Positions 7,869 through 17,125 of a DNA stretch of 38,318 nt are shown piece after piece (the stretch's first letter is position 1; each line of letters begins with the position of its first letter). The stretch is from Lachnospiraceae bacterium. Lineage in GTDB: Bacteria; Bacillota; Clostridia; Lachnospirales; Lachnospiraceae. The stretch lies in NCBI GenBank assembly GCA_017408735.1, contig JAFQUB010000033.1, positions 1 through 38,318 of the forward strand. The letters are read 5' to 3'. The notes under the pieces are model-generated. The model was not told the origin of the DNA. It did no database searches and saw only the letters and a program-made list of their open reading frames with translations. The position numbers and the translations under genes were made by a program.

Positions 7869-8921
7869 ATGGAAAACAAAGAAATCGTAGTTTGGCATGA
7901 AATGGATGGTGCAGGAGACAGCAGTCTGCAGTTTATCGAATTAATTTGCCGGGAATTAGAGCAGAAGGAGCAATTAAAATTTAGATTTGTGCAGATGAAT
8001 ATTTCTCCTTTTCTGGAAAAATTGCGGAATTTAGAAAATGAACCGGAAAAACCGGATGTGATTTTTATTGCACAGGATATGGTATCGTTGGAGGAAGCGA
8101 GTTTATCGGAGGTACCTGATAAATTCTGCAGTTACATGGAAGATAAAATTTGGGATTCCATGAAATATAAAGGGGTACAAAGAGGTGTGCCGTACTTACA
8201 GGGAAATCATGGAGTGATATTTTATAATAAAAAGTATTTTTCCGGCATGCCGGAAACATGGGATGAAATCATACAGTTAGAAAAAGAAAATGTATGTAAT
8301 TTTTCCATGGATTTAAAAGTAGTGTACTGGTACTTGCCATTTATTTATTCTACTTATGGAAACCCTATTGCGAATGGCGAAGTGACAATGAATGCTGAAA
8401 ATACGAAAGAGGCGCAGGATTTTATTGTGGATCTTGCAAATAAGGGAAAGCTTCAATCACATACTGCAATCAGTACTATGCTTGATAAATTTATTGCTGG
8501 TGAGATTGCCTGTATGATAAATGGTGAATGGTTATATGAATACTTAAATGAACAAATGGGCGAAGATGTAGGAATTGCACCATTACCTAAGATGGGAAAT
8601 AAAGAAATGTCTGGTGTTTCCTCCAGTGTTGGAATGGCTTTTCCGAACAATTCATTAAGTGGACCAAAGAAGAAAGAACTTGAAACATTTATTGATTACA
8701 TGTTAAGCAAGGGTGTACAGGAAAGATGGCTGCTGGAGCACAAGAGAATTCCTGTAAATAAAGAAATTTTTGATGAGATGGATAAGCTAGAGGTGGATAA
8801 GAATATTGTCACCAGCTGTGAACAGATGAAAAAGAATTATTTTCTGATTAATGAAGAATGTATGAAGGACATGTGGCAGCAGGGAGAAAATATTATAAGA
8901 AAGATAGAGCAGAGTATATAA
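7869..8921 (+). CDS. MalE-like sugar-binding protein lacking a signal peptide
   Basis: This 350-residue protein has the full-length fold of an ABC-transporter solute-binding protein of the maltose type. It starts directly with the first beta strand (EIVVWHEMDG). Other family-typical stretches are KPDVIFIAQD, YKGVQRGVPYLQGNHGVIFYNKK, PETWDEI, FIAGEIACMINGEWLY and the late region IDYMLSKGVQERW. No signal peptide or lipobox precedes it. The start is fixed by GAGGA about 10 bases before ATG 7869, and upstream frames are closed by a stop. It should therefore stay in the cytoplasm. It is third in the operon, next to the intracellular GH13 enzyme. It might present maltodextrin to that enzyme, act as a sensor, or be an exapted binding protein. 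None of these roles is shown by the sequence. Confidence 0.8.
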   Translation: MENKEIVVWHEMDGAGDSSLQFIELICRELEQKEQLKFRFVQMNISPFLEKLRNLENEPEKPDVIFIAQDMVSLEEASLSEVPDKFCSYMEDKIWDSMKYKGVQRGVPYLQGNHGVIFYNKKYFSGMPETWDEIIQLEKENVCNFSMDLKVVYWYLPFIYSTYGNPIANGEVTMNAENTKEAQDFIVDLANKGKLQSHTAISTMLDKFIAGEIACMINGEWLYEYLNEQMGEDVGIAPLPKMGNKEMSGVSSSVGMAFPNNSLSGPKKKELETFIDYMLSKGVQERWLLEHKRIPVNKEIFDEMDKLEVDKNIVTSCEQMKKNYFLINEECMKDMWQQGENIIRKIEQSI

Positions 8922-8941
8922 ATTAAGAAGAGGAGAATGTA

Positions 8942-9595
8942 ATGAAAATAAAATTAGTAAGTGAAGTTTCCATTGATGGAAAGATAACATTTGGAGAGGG
9001 AACAAGCAGTAAAGATTTGTTCTCTTTACTCACCACAGAGGATATGGAGTATATTCATGAAATACGAAGTAAGGCAGACGGCATACTTGTAGGAATGAAT
9101 ACCATACGTAACGACAATCCTTCATTGACATGCCGTTATGTAGAAGGAAAAAATCCAATCAGAATTGTTCCAAGTAATAGTCTGGAAATACCGGAGGATG
9201 CAACGATCTTAAATGATAATATTCCTACTATTATTATTACCCCGGAAACAAATAAAGAGGCTGCAAAGAAATATGCAAAATATCAGAGTGTAAATTTTGT
9301 CTTTGCCGGGGAGGAAAAGCTGGACTTTGCAGTTGCGTTCTCTAAGCTGGAAAAACAGTATAATATACATACGGTTATGTTAGAAGGCGGAGGCACTTTA
9401 AACTGGAATTTAATTGATAAGGATATGGTAAACGAGATTACGGTAATAAGGTTGCCTATTGTTATCGGAGGAAAAAATAACATATCATTGGTAGATGGGG
9501 AAGGTTATGGAAATTGTAATCTTGCCAAGAAATTCGGTCTAAAAGGTGTTGAGTTTAGAGGTAACGTTATCATAGGTAATTATGTAAAGGCATAA
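8942..9595 (+). CDS. RibD C-terminal / dihydrofolate reductase-like reductase
   Basis: This 217-residue cytoplasmic protein consists of only the reductase half of RibD (RibD_C, DHFR fold), without the deaminase domain. Family signatures are SEVSIDGKIT near the N-terminus, GILVGMNTIRNDNPSLT (NADPH-binding region, about residues 46-62) and MLEGGGTLNWNLI (about 146-158). Known members reduce the ribosyl group of a pyrimidine intermediate of riboflavin synthesis, or act as stand-alone NADPH reductases on other substrates. No rib genes are nearby and the gene sits inside a starch/export operon, 20 bases from each neighbour. A tailoring reductase role is therefore as likely as a riboflavin role. 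Confidence 0.82.
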   Translation: MKIKLVSEVSIDGKITFGEGTSSKDLFSLLTTEDMEYIHEIRSKADGILVGMNTIRNDNPSLTCRYVEGKNPIRIVPSNSLEIPEDATILNDNIPTIIITPETNKEAAKKYAKYQSVNFVFAGEEKLDFAVAFSKLEKQYNIHTVMLEGGGTLNWNLIDKDMVNEITVIRLPIVIGGKNNISLVDGEGYGNCNLAKKFGLKGVEFRGNVIIGNYVKA

Positions 9596-9616
9596 TAGAT
9601 TAGGAGAGAAATCAAT

Positions 9617-10408
9617 ATGCAAAATAGAAAAATTGTATTAAAAGAAGACTTGAAAAAAGGTTTCAAAAATCTTGGAATAAAAGAAGGGGATAATATTATT
9701 GTGCATACTTCACTTAGCAGTTTAGGCTTTGTGTGCGGAGGTGCACAGATAGTGATTGAGGCTCTTCTTGAAACGATAACCGATAAGGGAACGATTATGA
9801 TGCCAACCCAAAGTTGGAAAAATCTGGACCCGGAAGCGGGAGTGCATTGGGAAGAACCAAAGGAATGGTGGCAGACAATCAGGGAAAATTGGCCAGCTTA
9901 TGATAAAGATATTACACCTACGAATACGATGGGAGCAGTTGCTGAAATGTTTCGAAAGTGGCCGGGAGCCATGCGAAGCAGTCATCCGGCCCGTTCCTTT
10001 GCAGCTAAGGGTGCAAATGCAGAGTATTTAGTAAAAAATCATGACTTATGTGACATTTTTGGTGAAGAGTCACCGATTGGAAAATTGTACGCATTGGATG
10101 GAAAGGTACTTCTGATTGGGGTTGGCTATGATAAAAATACTTCGATACATTTAGCAGATGTTAGAGCAGAGTATCCAAATAAAAGATATGCAAAAGAAAG
10201 CAGCGCTATGATGGTCAATGGAGCAAGAGAATGGGTAACTTATGAAACTCTTGCTGTGGATGGAGAAGATTTTGAACAAATCGGAGAAGCTTTTGAAACC
10301 GCTGTAAGTGTTAATAAGGAAACCATTGGAAATGCCGTGGTTACTTGCATGAGTCAGAGAGCAATTGTTGATTTTGCAGTTCAATGGATTGAAAAAAATA
10401 GGAGATAG
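9617..10408 (+). CDS. AAC(3)-family N-acetyltransferase
   Basis: This 263-residue cytoplasmic enzyme is of the aminoglycoside 3-N-acetyltransferase / YokD family, which uses acetyl-CoA to acetylate amino groups. Diagnostic stretches are the N-terminal VHTSLSSLG (about residues 29-37), MMPTQSW, the substrate loop SSHPARSFAAKG, and LLIGVGYDKNTSIHLAD with its conserved His. Length is typical of the family. Members include resistance enzymes but also biosynthetic acetyltransferases and proteins of unknown substrate. Being sixth-position-minus-one in a metabolic operon, directly before two transporters (5-base gap to the MATE gene), it could either protect against an amino-sugar compound or help to build one. 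It should not be reported as a proven aminoglycoside resistance gene. Confidence 0.85.
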   Translation: MQNRKIVLKEDLKKGFKNLGIKEGDNIIVHTSLSSLGFVCGGAQIVIEALLETITDKGTIMMPTQSWKNLDPEAGVHWEEPKEWWQTIRENWPAYDKDITPTNTMGAVAEMFRKWPGAMRSSHPARSFAAKGANAEYLVKNHDLCDIFGEESPIGKLYALDGKVLLIGVGYDKNTSIHLADVRAEYPNKRYAKESSAMMVNGAREWVTYETLAVDGEDFEQIGEAFETAVSVNKETIGNAVVTCMSQRAIVDFAVQWIEKNRR

Positions 10409-10413
10409 GAAAA

Positions 10414-11760
10414 ATGGATAATAAAGAATTTTATCAAAGTATAAAAAAAGTTGCAATCCCTATTACGATTCAATGTCTATTACAGTCAGCCTTAAGTCTG
10501 ATAGACCAGATTATGATTGGTCATTTAGGAAGTGCAAGTATTGCAGGTGTAGGATTGGCTGGTAAATTTAGTACATTATTCTCAGTCACCATGAATGCAA
10601 TTGTTGCAGTGGCAGGAATTTTAATAGCCCAGTACAAAGGAAGTAAAAATAAGGAAGGAATCAATACCAGCTTCTTTACAAATTTGTATTTTTCATTAGC
10701 GGTTGCGATTCTTTTCATATTGCTGTCCTTCGCATTCCCAACACAGATTATGGGATTTTATTCAAAAGATCCGGCAACAATAGAAAAGGCTGCTATATAT
10801 CTTAGAATTATGGCAGTAGGATTTGTTCCGCAGACGATTACACTGATGTTCTCAGCCTTGTTAAGAAATATGGAAGCGGCAAAATTTGCAACGATAGCTG
10901 GTGGTGTATCAGTAGTAAGTAATACCCTTTTTAATTACCTGTTTATTTACGGAGTGGGAATTTTCCCAGAAATGGGTGTAGAAGGTGCAGCGTTGGCAAC
11001 CAGTTTAGCAAGGTGCATTGAGCTTGTAATCATTTTCGTATTGTTCTATAGAATGAAAGATAAAAAAGGAATTCAATTAAGATTTGTCTTTCGGTTTGAA
11101 ATAAGTTTTATAAAAAAGATTGGATGTATTTTGGTGCCAATTTTGTTATGTGAATTCTTGTGGAGCCTTGGAGAAAATATATACGCAGTGCTTTATGGAC
11201 ATATCGGAACAGAAGCATGTGCTGCAATGACATTGACATATCCTATTCAAGGGCTTGCTATGGGTGCTTTATCCGGTATTTCTTCTGCAGCAGGAATTAT
11301 TGTGGGTGAATCTCTGGGAGCAGGAAAGCCTGATAAGGCATATCAGGAAGCAAAAAAACTTGTGAAAATTTCAGTGATTGGAGCAATAATTATTGGTATT
11401 GTAGTTAGTGCAATATCAGGATATTATGTGAAGTTATATAACGTAAGTGATGATACCAAGCAGGTGACTGTTTACATACTGTTCGCATATTCCCTTGTAT
11501 TGTGTGGTAAGGTAATTAACATGGTGCTGGGAGGCGGTGTTCTTAGAAGTGGAGGTCAAACCAAATATATCATGTATATCGACCTGATCGGAACATGGCT
11601 TATTGGTGTACCTTTAGGATATATTGCAGCATATGTGTTTAAATTACCTATTTATTATGTATACTTTATCCTTTCTCTGGAAGAATATGTGAGAGTTTTG
11701 CTGGGAGCTTATTTGTTCAAATCGAGACGCTGGATGAAGAATCTGGCGGAGGCAGAATAG
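10414..11760 (+). CDS. MATE-family efflux transporter
   Basis: This 448-residue integral membrane protein has about 12 predicted hydrophobic segments in two similar halves, the layout of MATE (NorM/DinF-type) exporters. Family-typical stretches are PITIQCLLQSALSLIDQIMIG at the start, LGSASIAGVGLAGK after the first helix, LRIMAVGFVPQT, and in the second half GMGALSGISS-like AMGALSGISSAAGI. These carriers use Na+ or H+ gradients to expel cationic drugs or metabolites. Its start lies only 5 bases after the acetyltransferase stop, so the pair is almost certainly coexpressed. The exported compound may be the acetylated product or an inhibitor. A flippase or metabolite role cannot be excluded. Confidence 0.9.
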   Translation: MDNKEFYQSIKKVAIPITIQCLLQSALSLIDQIMIGHLGSASIAGVGLAGKFSTLFSVTMNAIVAVAGILIAQYKGSKNKEGINTSFFTNLYFSLAVAILFILLSFAFPTQIMGFYSKDPATIEKAAIYLRIMAVGFVPQTITLMFSALLRNMEAAKFATIAGGVSVVSNTLFNYLFIYGVGIFPEMGVEGAALATSLARCIELVIIFVLFYRMKDKKGIQLRFVFRFEISFIKKIGCILVPILLCEFLWSLGENIYAVLYGHIGTEACAAMTLTYPIQGLAMGALSGISSAAGIIVGESLGAGKPDKAYQEAKKLVKISVIGAIIIGIVVSAISGYYVKLYNVSDDTKQVTVYILFAYSLVLCGKVINMVLGGGVLRSGGQTKYIMYIDLIGTWLIGVPLGYIAAYVFKLPIYYVYFILSLEEYVRVLLGAYLFKSRRWMKNLAEAE

Positions 11761-11796
11761 CAGAACGGAATAAAATAGAAGGGAATGCTGGTATTT

Positions 11797-13002
11797 ATGT
11801 TGACAAAAGATTACAAATATACCATATATGCAAGTTATCTGGGATATATTACTCAGGCCATTGTCAATAATTTTACACCACTGTTGTTTATGATTTTTGG
11901 AAATTCTTTGGGAATTTCTTTGGAAAAAATTACATTGTTAGTGACTGCTAATTTTATGATACAGCTGGTTGTGGATATATTGGCGGCAAGATTTGTGGAT
12001 CGGATTGGGTACAGGAAATGTATTATGGCGGCTCATATATTTGCTGCAGCAGGTCTTGTTGGACTTGCAGGGTTTCCGCAGCTTTTTGCAGACAAATTTA
12101 TTGGTTTGTTTTTAGCAGTTATTCTGTATGCAATTGGCGGAGGTTTAATTGAAGTTTTGATTAGTCCGATTGTAGAGGCATGTCCGACGGAAAATAAGGC
12201 CTCCATTATGAGCTTGTTACATTCCTTTTACTGTTGGGGAACGGTGGCGGTAGTATTACTGTCCACACTGTTTTTCAGTATTTTTGGAAAGGAACACTGG
12301 AAAACACTTGCAGTTATCTGGGCGATATTGCCTATATTTAATACATTCTTTTTTGCAAAAGTGCCGATTGCTCATCTTACCGAGGAAGGAGGTGGAATGT
12401 CGGTTAAAACCTTGTTCTCTTTAAAAACCTTTTGGATTTTTATCATATTAATGGTTTGTTCTGGAGCTTCAGAGCAGGCTATGAGTCAATGGGCGTCTGC
12501 TTTTGCAGAAAGTGGACTTGGAGTTTCTAAAACCATTGGTGATTTGGCAGGTCCTTGTATGTTTTCTATATTAATGGGTAGTGCGAGGACATTTTATGCA
12601 AAGGCAGGAAATAAGATTAATCTCCTCTCCTTCTTATTAGGAAGCAGTGTTGTGTGTGTGTGTGCTTATTTACTTGCGGTATTTTCACCTATACCGGTGG
12701 TATCACTGATAGGATGTGGATTATGCGGATTATCAGTGGGTATTATGTGGCCGGGAGTTTTTAGTATTGCTTCTGCGAGATATCCAAAAGGTGGGACGGC
12801 CATGTTTGCATTGCTTGCATTGGCAGGAGATTTAGGGTGTTCCGCTGGACCTACATTAGTGGGAATGGTTTCAGGAATGTTTGGAGATAACATCAAAAAA
12901 GGTATGCTTGTAGCCATTGTGTTCCCAATGGTTCTTATTGTCAGCGGTGGCTTGTATGCAAGGACAAGCCATATGAAAAAATATTGTGTAGATAATTTGT
13001 AA
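11797..13002 (+). CDS. MFS transporter
   Basis: This major facilitator superfamily protein of 401 residues has about 12 hydrophobic segments. The typical loop after helix 2, DRIGYRKC, corresponds to the MFS motif A. GGGLIEVLISPIVEACP and HSFYCWGTVAVV recall the sugar/fucose-permease-like branch, but the substrate cannot be named. Start choice: ATG 11785 directly abuts the AGAAGGGA at 11777-11784 and is too close to it, so ATG 11797, 12 bases further on, is preferred; the difference is four residues. It is the seventh gene of the operon, directly after the MATE gene and 22 bases before the secreted amylase. It could import an oligosaccharide or export the operon product. Confidence 0.85.
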   Translation: MLTKDYKYTIYASYLGYITQAIVNNFTPLLFMIFGNSLGISLEKITLLVTANFMIQLVVDILAARFVDRIGYRKCIMAAHIFAAAGLVGLAGFPQLFADKFIGLFLAVILYAIGGGLIEVLISPIVEACPTENKASIMSLLHSFYCWGTVAVVLLSTLFFSIFGKEHWKTLAVIWAILPIFNTFFFAKVPIAHLTEEGGGMSVKTLFSLKTFWIFIILMVCSGASEQAMSQWASAFAESGLGVSKTIGDLAGPCMFSILMGSARTFYAKAGNKINLLSFLLGSSVVCVCAYLLAVFSPIPVVSLIGCGLCGLSVGIMWPGVFSIASARYPKGGTAMFALLALAGDLGCSAGPTLVGMVSGMFGDNIKKGMLVAIVFPMVLIVSGGLYARTSHMKKYCVDNL

Positions 13003-13024
13003 GAGAAAGGAAGAAAAAGAAATT

Positions 13025-16000
13025 ATGAATGAAGCAAACAAAATCCATTGTGGGAAATTAGTTGCGAAAAAAGTAGTTGGTGGGTTGCTGGTACTGGCTA
13101 TGATTCTGAATCTTGTGCCATCTGATTTTGCATTAGTGGCAAAAGCAGCAGCAACACAGGGAGTGAAAAGTCCGGTAGTAAATGAGGAACGCTCTGTCAC
13201 ATTTAATTATATTGATTCAACTAAGGATAATACATTAGCAGTATCTGTTGCAGGAAATTTCAATGGCTGGGGTGACGCAATTGGGAAAGACGTAATGGAA
13301 CTGATTGATGAAGAAAATGGTATCTGGAGCAAAACAATCGAAGGATTTACTTCGGGAGTATATAACTATAAATTAGTATTAGGTGAAGATGGATGGCAGG
13401 CTGATCCGTTGTGTGCTCTGACAGATGCAGATGAAAATAGTGTGTTTGTTGTGCCGGGTATCGCCTTAAAAGATAAATTACAGGCTGAAAAAGGTAAAAC
13501 TCTTACTTTACCGGAAACAGTAAATTTATATGAAAAAGATACACTGGAACCAAAAGAAGTCAATGCTGAATATGCATTAAAAGATGACACAGTAAAAGGC
13601 GTTTCTTTCAATGCAAAAGATAGAGTACTTGAAGTGACAGATGAATATACAGATTCACAGATTGTACTTACTGCAACAGCAAATGGTTATACAGATGATG
13701 TGGCAGTTGAAGTAGTAGACAAGATGTATCAGTATACAATCCATTATTACTCTGAAGAACAAAAATATGATGAAACAGATTTATGGATTTGGGAAACAAC
13801 AGGAAAAGCATATAATAAAGGATTTGTATTTAATCAGGAACGTTCCGAAGATGCTGTAGGAAGAACATGGACAACAGCTGTATATTCATTCCCAACCTCA
13901 TCTATTAACATTATAGCACGTTCTAAAGATGCATGGGACTGGCAGGAAGAAACCAAGACCGTTGCAGTTCCGGAAGGCCAGGAAAGTGCTGAAGTCTGGT
14001 TAGTAAAGGGAAATCCATATGTGTTTACAGAATGGGCAGAGAAATTCCCGGAACCGGAAAAACGTTATGTTTTAATTGAGTACGACAGACCGGAGAATGA
14101 TTATGAATCATGGAATGCATATACATGGAATTCGGGTGCAAATTCAAGCTTGAATGTTTCTAATTATTTTGAAGAAAAATCCGGAAAACATATGGCTGTT
14201 ATTGAAATAGGTGAACAGACAGCATCGATTGGTTTCTGGATTCGCAAAGGCGAACCAACGGACGAAGAGGACTGGACAAAGGATATCGATGGACGTCGTC
14301 GTATTGTAACACCATTGGAACAAAAAGTAATAAAAGTAAAAGCAACACAAGGAGTTGTGGCATTAGATACCGTTCCGTATAATACCGGATGTGAATTAAA
14401 CGTAAATGATAACCAGATGAATTTCTACTATAGAGATGATGAATTATTCATGAACGGAGCTATGGATGAATTAAAATCCGTACAGGTTGAAGTGGACGGA
14501 ATCAAGTATGACATGACATACAATGCTGAAGATGAGAGATATGAATATGTAATGAAGAATGTAAACGAAAAAGCATATGAATATCGTTTCTTTGTTACAG
14601 ATAAAGATGACAATGTGAAAGAAGTTGTAGATTTATTTAATGATAAGACTACAGAAGATGGAACAAAATCTGTTATTGAATATAAAGATATTGATGTTAA
14701 GGTTACAGGGACTGTAAATGCTGCTTTCGATTATAATGAAAATGCAGTATTGTCTGTAAAGGCTGAGCTTGTAGAAGAGAAAGAAAAGGCAGTTTCTCCG
14801 GATGCTCCGTCAGAAAACGGATTGGTAGTAAAAGAATGTTATGCTGATTTAACAGCATTGGGCGGCAAGGAAAAAACTCCGATCGAAACAGAGCTGATGG
14901 AATTGTCCATTGGTGTAAGCAATGAGGTTACAGCAGGAGAAAAGCAGATTCCTATCACTGTAGTGGATCAGTATGGAAAACGTCATGTGGGAGAAGCCAC
15001 AGCAACAATAAAGACAAGGACAGTAAAAGATGCAGGAGATTTTGATTGGGACGAAGCAGTTGTTTATTTCTTATCAACAGACCGTTTCTATGATGGAGAT
15101 CCTAGCAATAATGATGCATACGGTGCAGGCGATTACAACAACGGAGAAAATGGAAACAGCAGTTACCATGGCGGTGACTTTGTAGGTATAACAGAAAAAT
15201 TAGATTACATAAAAGGATTAGGTGTTAATACTATCTGGATTACACCGGTAGTAGAAAATATCTTAGAAGATCAGCATGCAGTCAGTATAAAAGATGGATA
15301 TGATATGCCAACTTACGGATATCATGGTTACTGGGCAAGCAGTTTTGAGAGATTAAATAAACATTTGGGTACAATCGAAGAATTCCATACTCTAATTGAT
15401 GAGGCTCATGCAAGAGACATGAAAATTATGGTAGATATTGTTATGAACCATTCAGGATATGGAACAGATACAAGCGATGAATTTAAAGGTATGTTCCGCG
15501 ATAAAAATGTGGAAGGTAATGAAATCTTAGGTCAGGTATCCGGTATGCCTGATTTTGCAACAGAAAGACCGGAAGTAAGAGAAAAATTGGTACAGTGGCA
15601 GACAAACTGGGTAAGCGAAATTGCAGTAACAGAAAAAGGAAATACAATTGATTATTTCCGTGTAGATGCTGTAAAATATGCTGAATCTACAAGTTGGGCT
15701 GCATTAAAGAATTCCTTAACTAAAGTAGCACCAACCTTTAAACTGATTGGTGAATATACAGGAGCAGGATATGTAGATGATTTTGGAACCTTGAATTCGG
15801 GACAGATGGATTCCCTTTCAGACTTTGAATTCACTCTGTTAGCACTTAAATTTGCAAAGGGAAGTTTTGAACATACTGAAAAAGAATTGGAAACAAGAAA
15901 TGCCAATATGACTAATATGGCAACTTTTGGTAACTTCTTAAGTGCTCATGATGTAGATGGATTTAAGTATCTATTAAAAGAAGCAGGATATGAAGAAGAA

Positions 16001-17110
16001 GAAGCTCAGAAGATGACTAATATTGCAGCTACATTACAGTTTACTGCAAAAGGACAGCCTATTCTTTACTATGGAGAAGAAATAGGATTTAGTGGTGGTT
16101 GTAACTGGCCGTATCAGGATAACCGTCGTAATATGCAGTTTGATAATTTATCAGAAGAACAGCAGAAAATTATGACACATTACAAAAAACTGATAAAGGC
16201 AAGAGTTGATTACTCAAAAACCTTTGCAAAAGGAACAAGAAGTAAGGTTGCTGGAAGCGATCAGGACGGATATTTAGTATTCAAGAGAAGCTATGATAGT
16301 GGAGAAACAAATGAGGATATCTTTGTTGGTATCAACAGAACAGAAAAGGAACAGAAAGTAGCAATTAACCTTAGTACAGGTATGGTGGTATCACCGGAAA
16401 CACCGGCAGCAACTTCAAGCAGCAGTTATGTGGATGTGTATTCAGGTGAAACAGTGGCTGCTAACAATAATGTTATAGTGATGACAATTCCGGCTTTCAG
16501 TGAAGGCGGTACATCTATTATTCCGGTTACAACAAAATCTGCACAGGATGTGGTACCTACTAATGTACCGACTGTGGAACCTACCAAAGCACCGGCGGTA
16601 ACAACTTATGACATAAAATATGTGTTGAATAAAGGTCAGAACAATAAATCTAACCCGAAAACATATTCAACCAAGGATGTTAAGTTGAAAAATCCTACAA
16701 GAAAAGGATATACATTCAGCGGATGGTATACAGATAGTAAGTTTAAGAACAAGGTCACAACAATCAAAGCATCTACAAAGGCAAACGTAACCGTATACGC
16801 TAAGTGGACGAAAGTTACAAAACCTGCCAAGGTAACTTTGAAAAAAGTAACTAATGTAAAGGGTAACAAGATAAAAGTAAACCTTAAGAAAGTCAGTGCG
16901 GTTAAGGGATACGAAATTAGATATACAACAGATAAGAAATTTAAGAAATCTGTTAAGACAACAACCTCTACAAAGACGACTAAAACAATCAGCAAGCTTA
17001 AAAAGAATAAGACATACTATGTAAAGGTTAGAGCATATAAAATCGATTCTACCGGAAACAAGGTATATGGTTCTTACAGTAAGGTTGTAAAAATTGTAAT
17101 TAAGAAATAA
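13025..17110 (+). CDS. Giant secreted GH13 amylase/pullulanase with tandem CBM41
   Basis: This 1361-residue extracellular alpha-glucan hydrolase has a signal peptide at residues 1-42 (hydrophobic VVGGLLVLAMILNLV, likely cut at AKA). Domains in order: a CBM48/AMPK-like domain with AGNFNGWG (about 55-150); two CBM41-like starch/pullulan-binding modules (about 236-335 and 345-445); a beta domain (about 458-540); a GH13 barrel (about 675-1100); a beta C-domain; a short Pro/Thr linker; an InlB/Flg_new-type repeat (about 1192-1262, GYTFSGWYTD); and a Fn3-like lysine-rich C-terminus (1265-1361). Catalytic residues are D881 (YFRVDAVK), E910 (LIGEYTG) and D976 (SAHDVDG); region I is DIVMNH (D804-H809). 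CBM41 suggests pullulan or branched-glucan binding. No LPXTG is present. It is the last gene of the eight-gene operon, before the terminator at 17126. Confidence 0.92.
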   Translation: MNEANKIHCGKLVAKKVVGGLLVLAMILNLVPSDFALVAKAAATQGVKSPVVNEERSVTFNYIDSTKDNTLAVSVAGNFNGWGDAIGKDVMELIDEENGIWSKTIEGFTSGVYNYKLVLGEDGWQADPLCALTDADENSVFVVPGIALKDKLQAEKGKTLTLPETVNLYEKDTLEPKEVNAEYALKDDTVKGVSFNAKDRVLEVTDEYTDSQIVLTATANGYTDDVAVEVVDKMYQYTIHYYSEEQKYDETDLWIWETTGKAYNKGFVFNQERSEDAVGRTWTTAVYSFPTSSINIIARSKDAWDWQEETKTVAVPEGQESAEVWLVKGNPYVFTEWAEKFPEPEKRYVLIEYDRPENDYESWNAYTWNSGANSSLNVSNYFEEKSGKHMAVIEIGEQTASIGFWIRKGEPTDEEDWTKDIDGRRRIVTPLEQKVIKVKATQGVVALDTVPYNTGCELNVNDNQMNFYYRDDELFMNGAMDELKSVQVEVDGIKYDMTYNAEDERYEYVMKNVNEKAYEYRFFVTDKDDNVKEVVDLFNDKTTEDGTKSVIEYKDIDVKVTGTVNAAFDYNENAVLSVKAELVEEKEKAVSPDAPSENGLVVKECYADLTALGGKEKTPIETELMELSIGVSNEVTAGEKQIPITVVDQYGKRHVGEATATIKTRTVKDAGDFDWDEAVVYFLSTDRFYDGDPSNNDAYGAGDYNNGENGNSSYHGGDFVGITEKLDYIKGLGVNTIWITPVVENILEDQHAVSIKDGYDMPTYGYHGYWASSFERLNKHLGTIEEFHTLIDEAHARDMKIMVDIVMNHSGYGTDTSDEFKGMFRDKNVEGNEILGQVSGMPDFATERPEVREKLVQWQTNWVSEIAVTEKGNTIDYFRVDAVKYAESTSWAALKNSLTKVAPTFKLIGEYTGAGYVDDFGTLNSGQMDSLSDFEFTLLALKFAKGSFEHTEKELETRNANMTNMATFGNFLSAHDVDGFKYLLKEAGYEEEEAQKMTNIAATLQFTAKGQPILYYGEEIGFSGGCNWPYQDNRRNMQFDNLSEEQQKIMTHYKKLIKARVDYSKTFAKGTRSKVAGSDQDGYLVFKRSYDSGETNEDIFVGINRTEKEQKVAINLSTGMVVSPETPAATSSSSYVDVYSGETVAANNNVIVMTIPAFSEGGTSIIPVTTKSAQDVVPTNVPTVEPTKAPAVTTYDIKYVLNKGQNNKSNPKTYSTKDVKLKNPTRKGYTFSGWYTDSKFKNKVTTIKASTKANVTVYAKWTKVTKPAKVTLKKVTNVKGNKIKVNLKKVSAVKGYEIRYTTDKKFKKSVKTTTSTKTTKTISKLKKNKTYYVKVRAYKIDSTGNKVYGSYSKVVKIVIKK

Positions 17111-17125
17111 GAATTAAGAGAAAAG

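Noticed and set aside
9617..10408. Firm call of an aminoglycoside resistance gene
   Set aside because: Family membership is clear, but the family includes biosynthetic and unknown-substrate enzymes and the operon is metabolic.
4856..17110. Acarbose-type pseudo-oligosaccharide biosynthesis cluster
   Set aside because: No cyclase of the sedoheptulose-phosphate/DOI type, no aminotransferase and no nucleotidyltransferase are present in the window, so only a modification/export role can be proposed.
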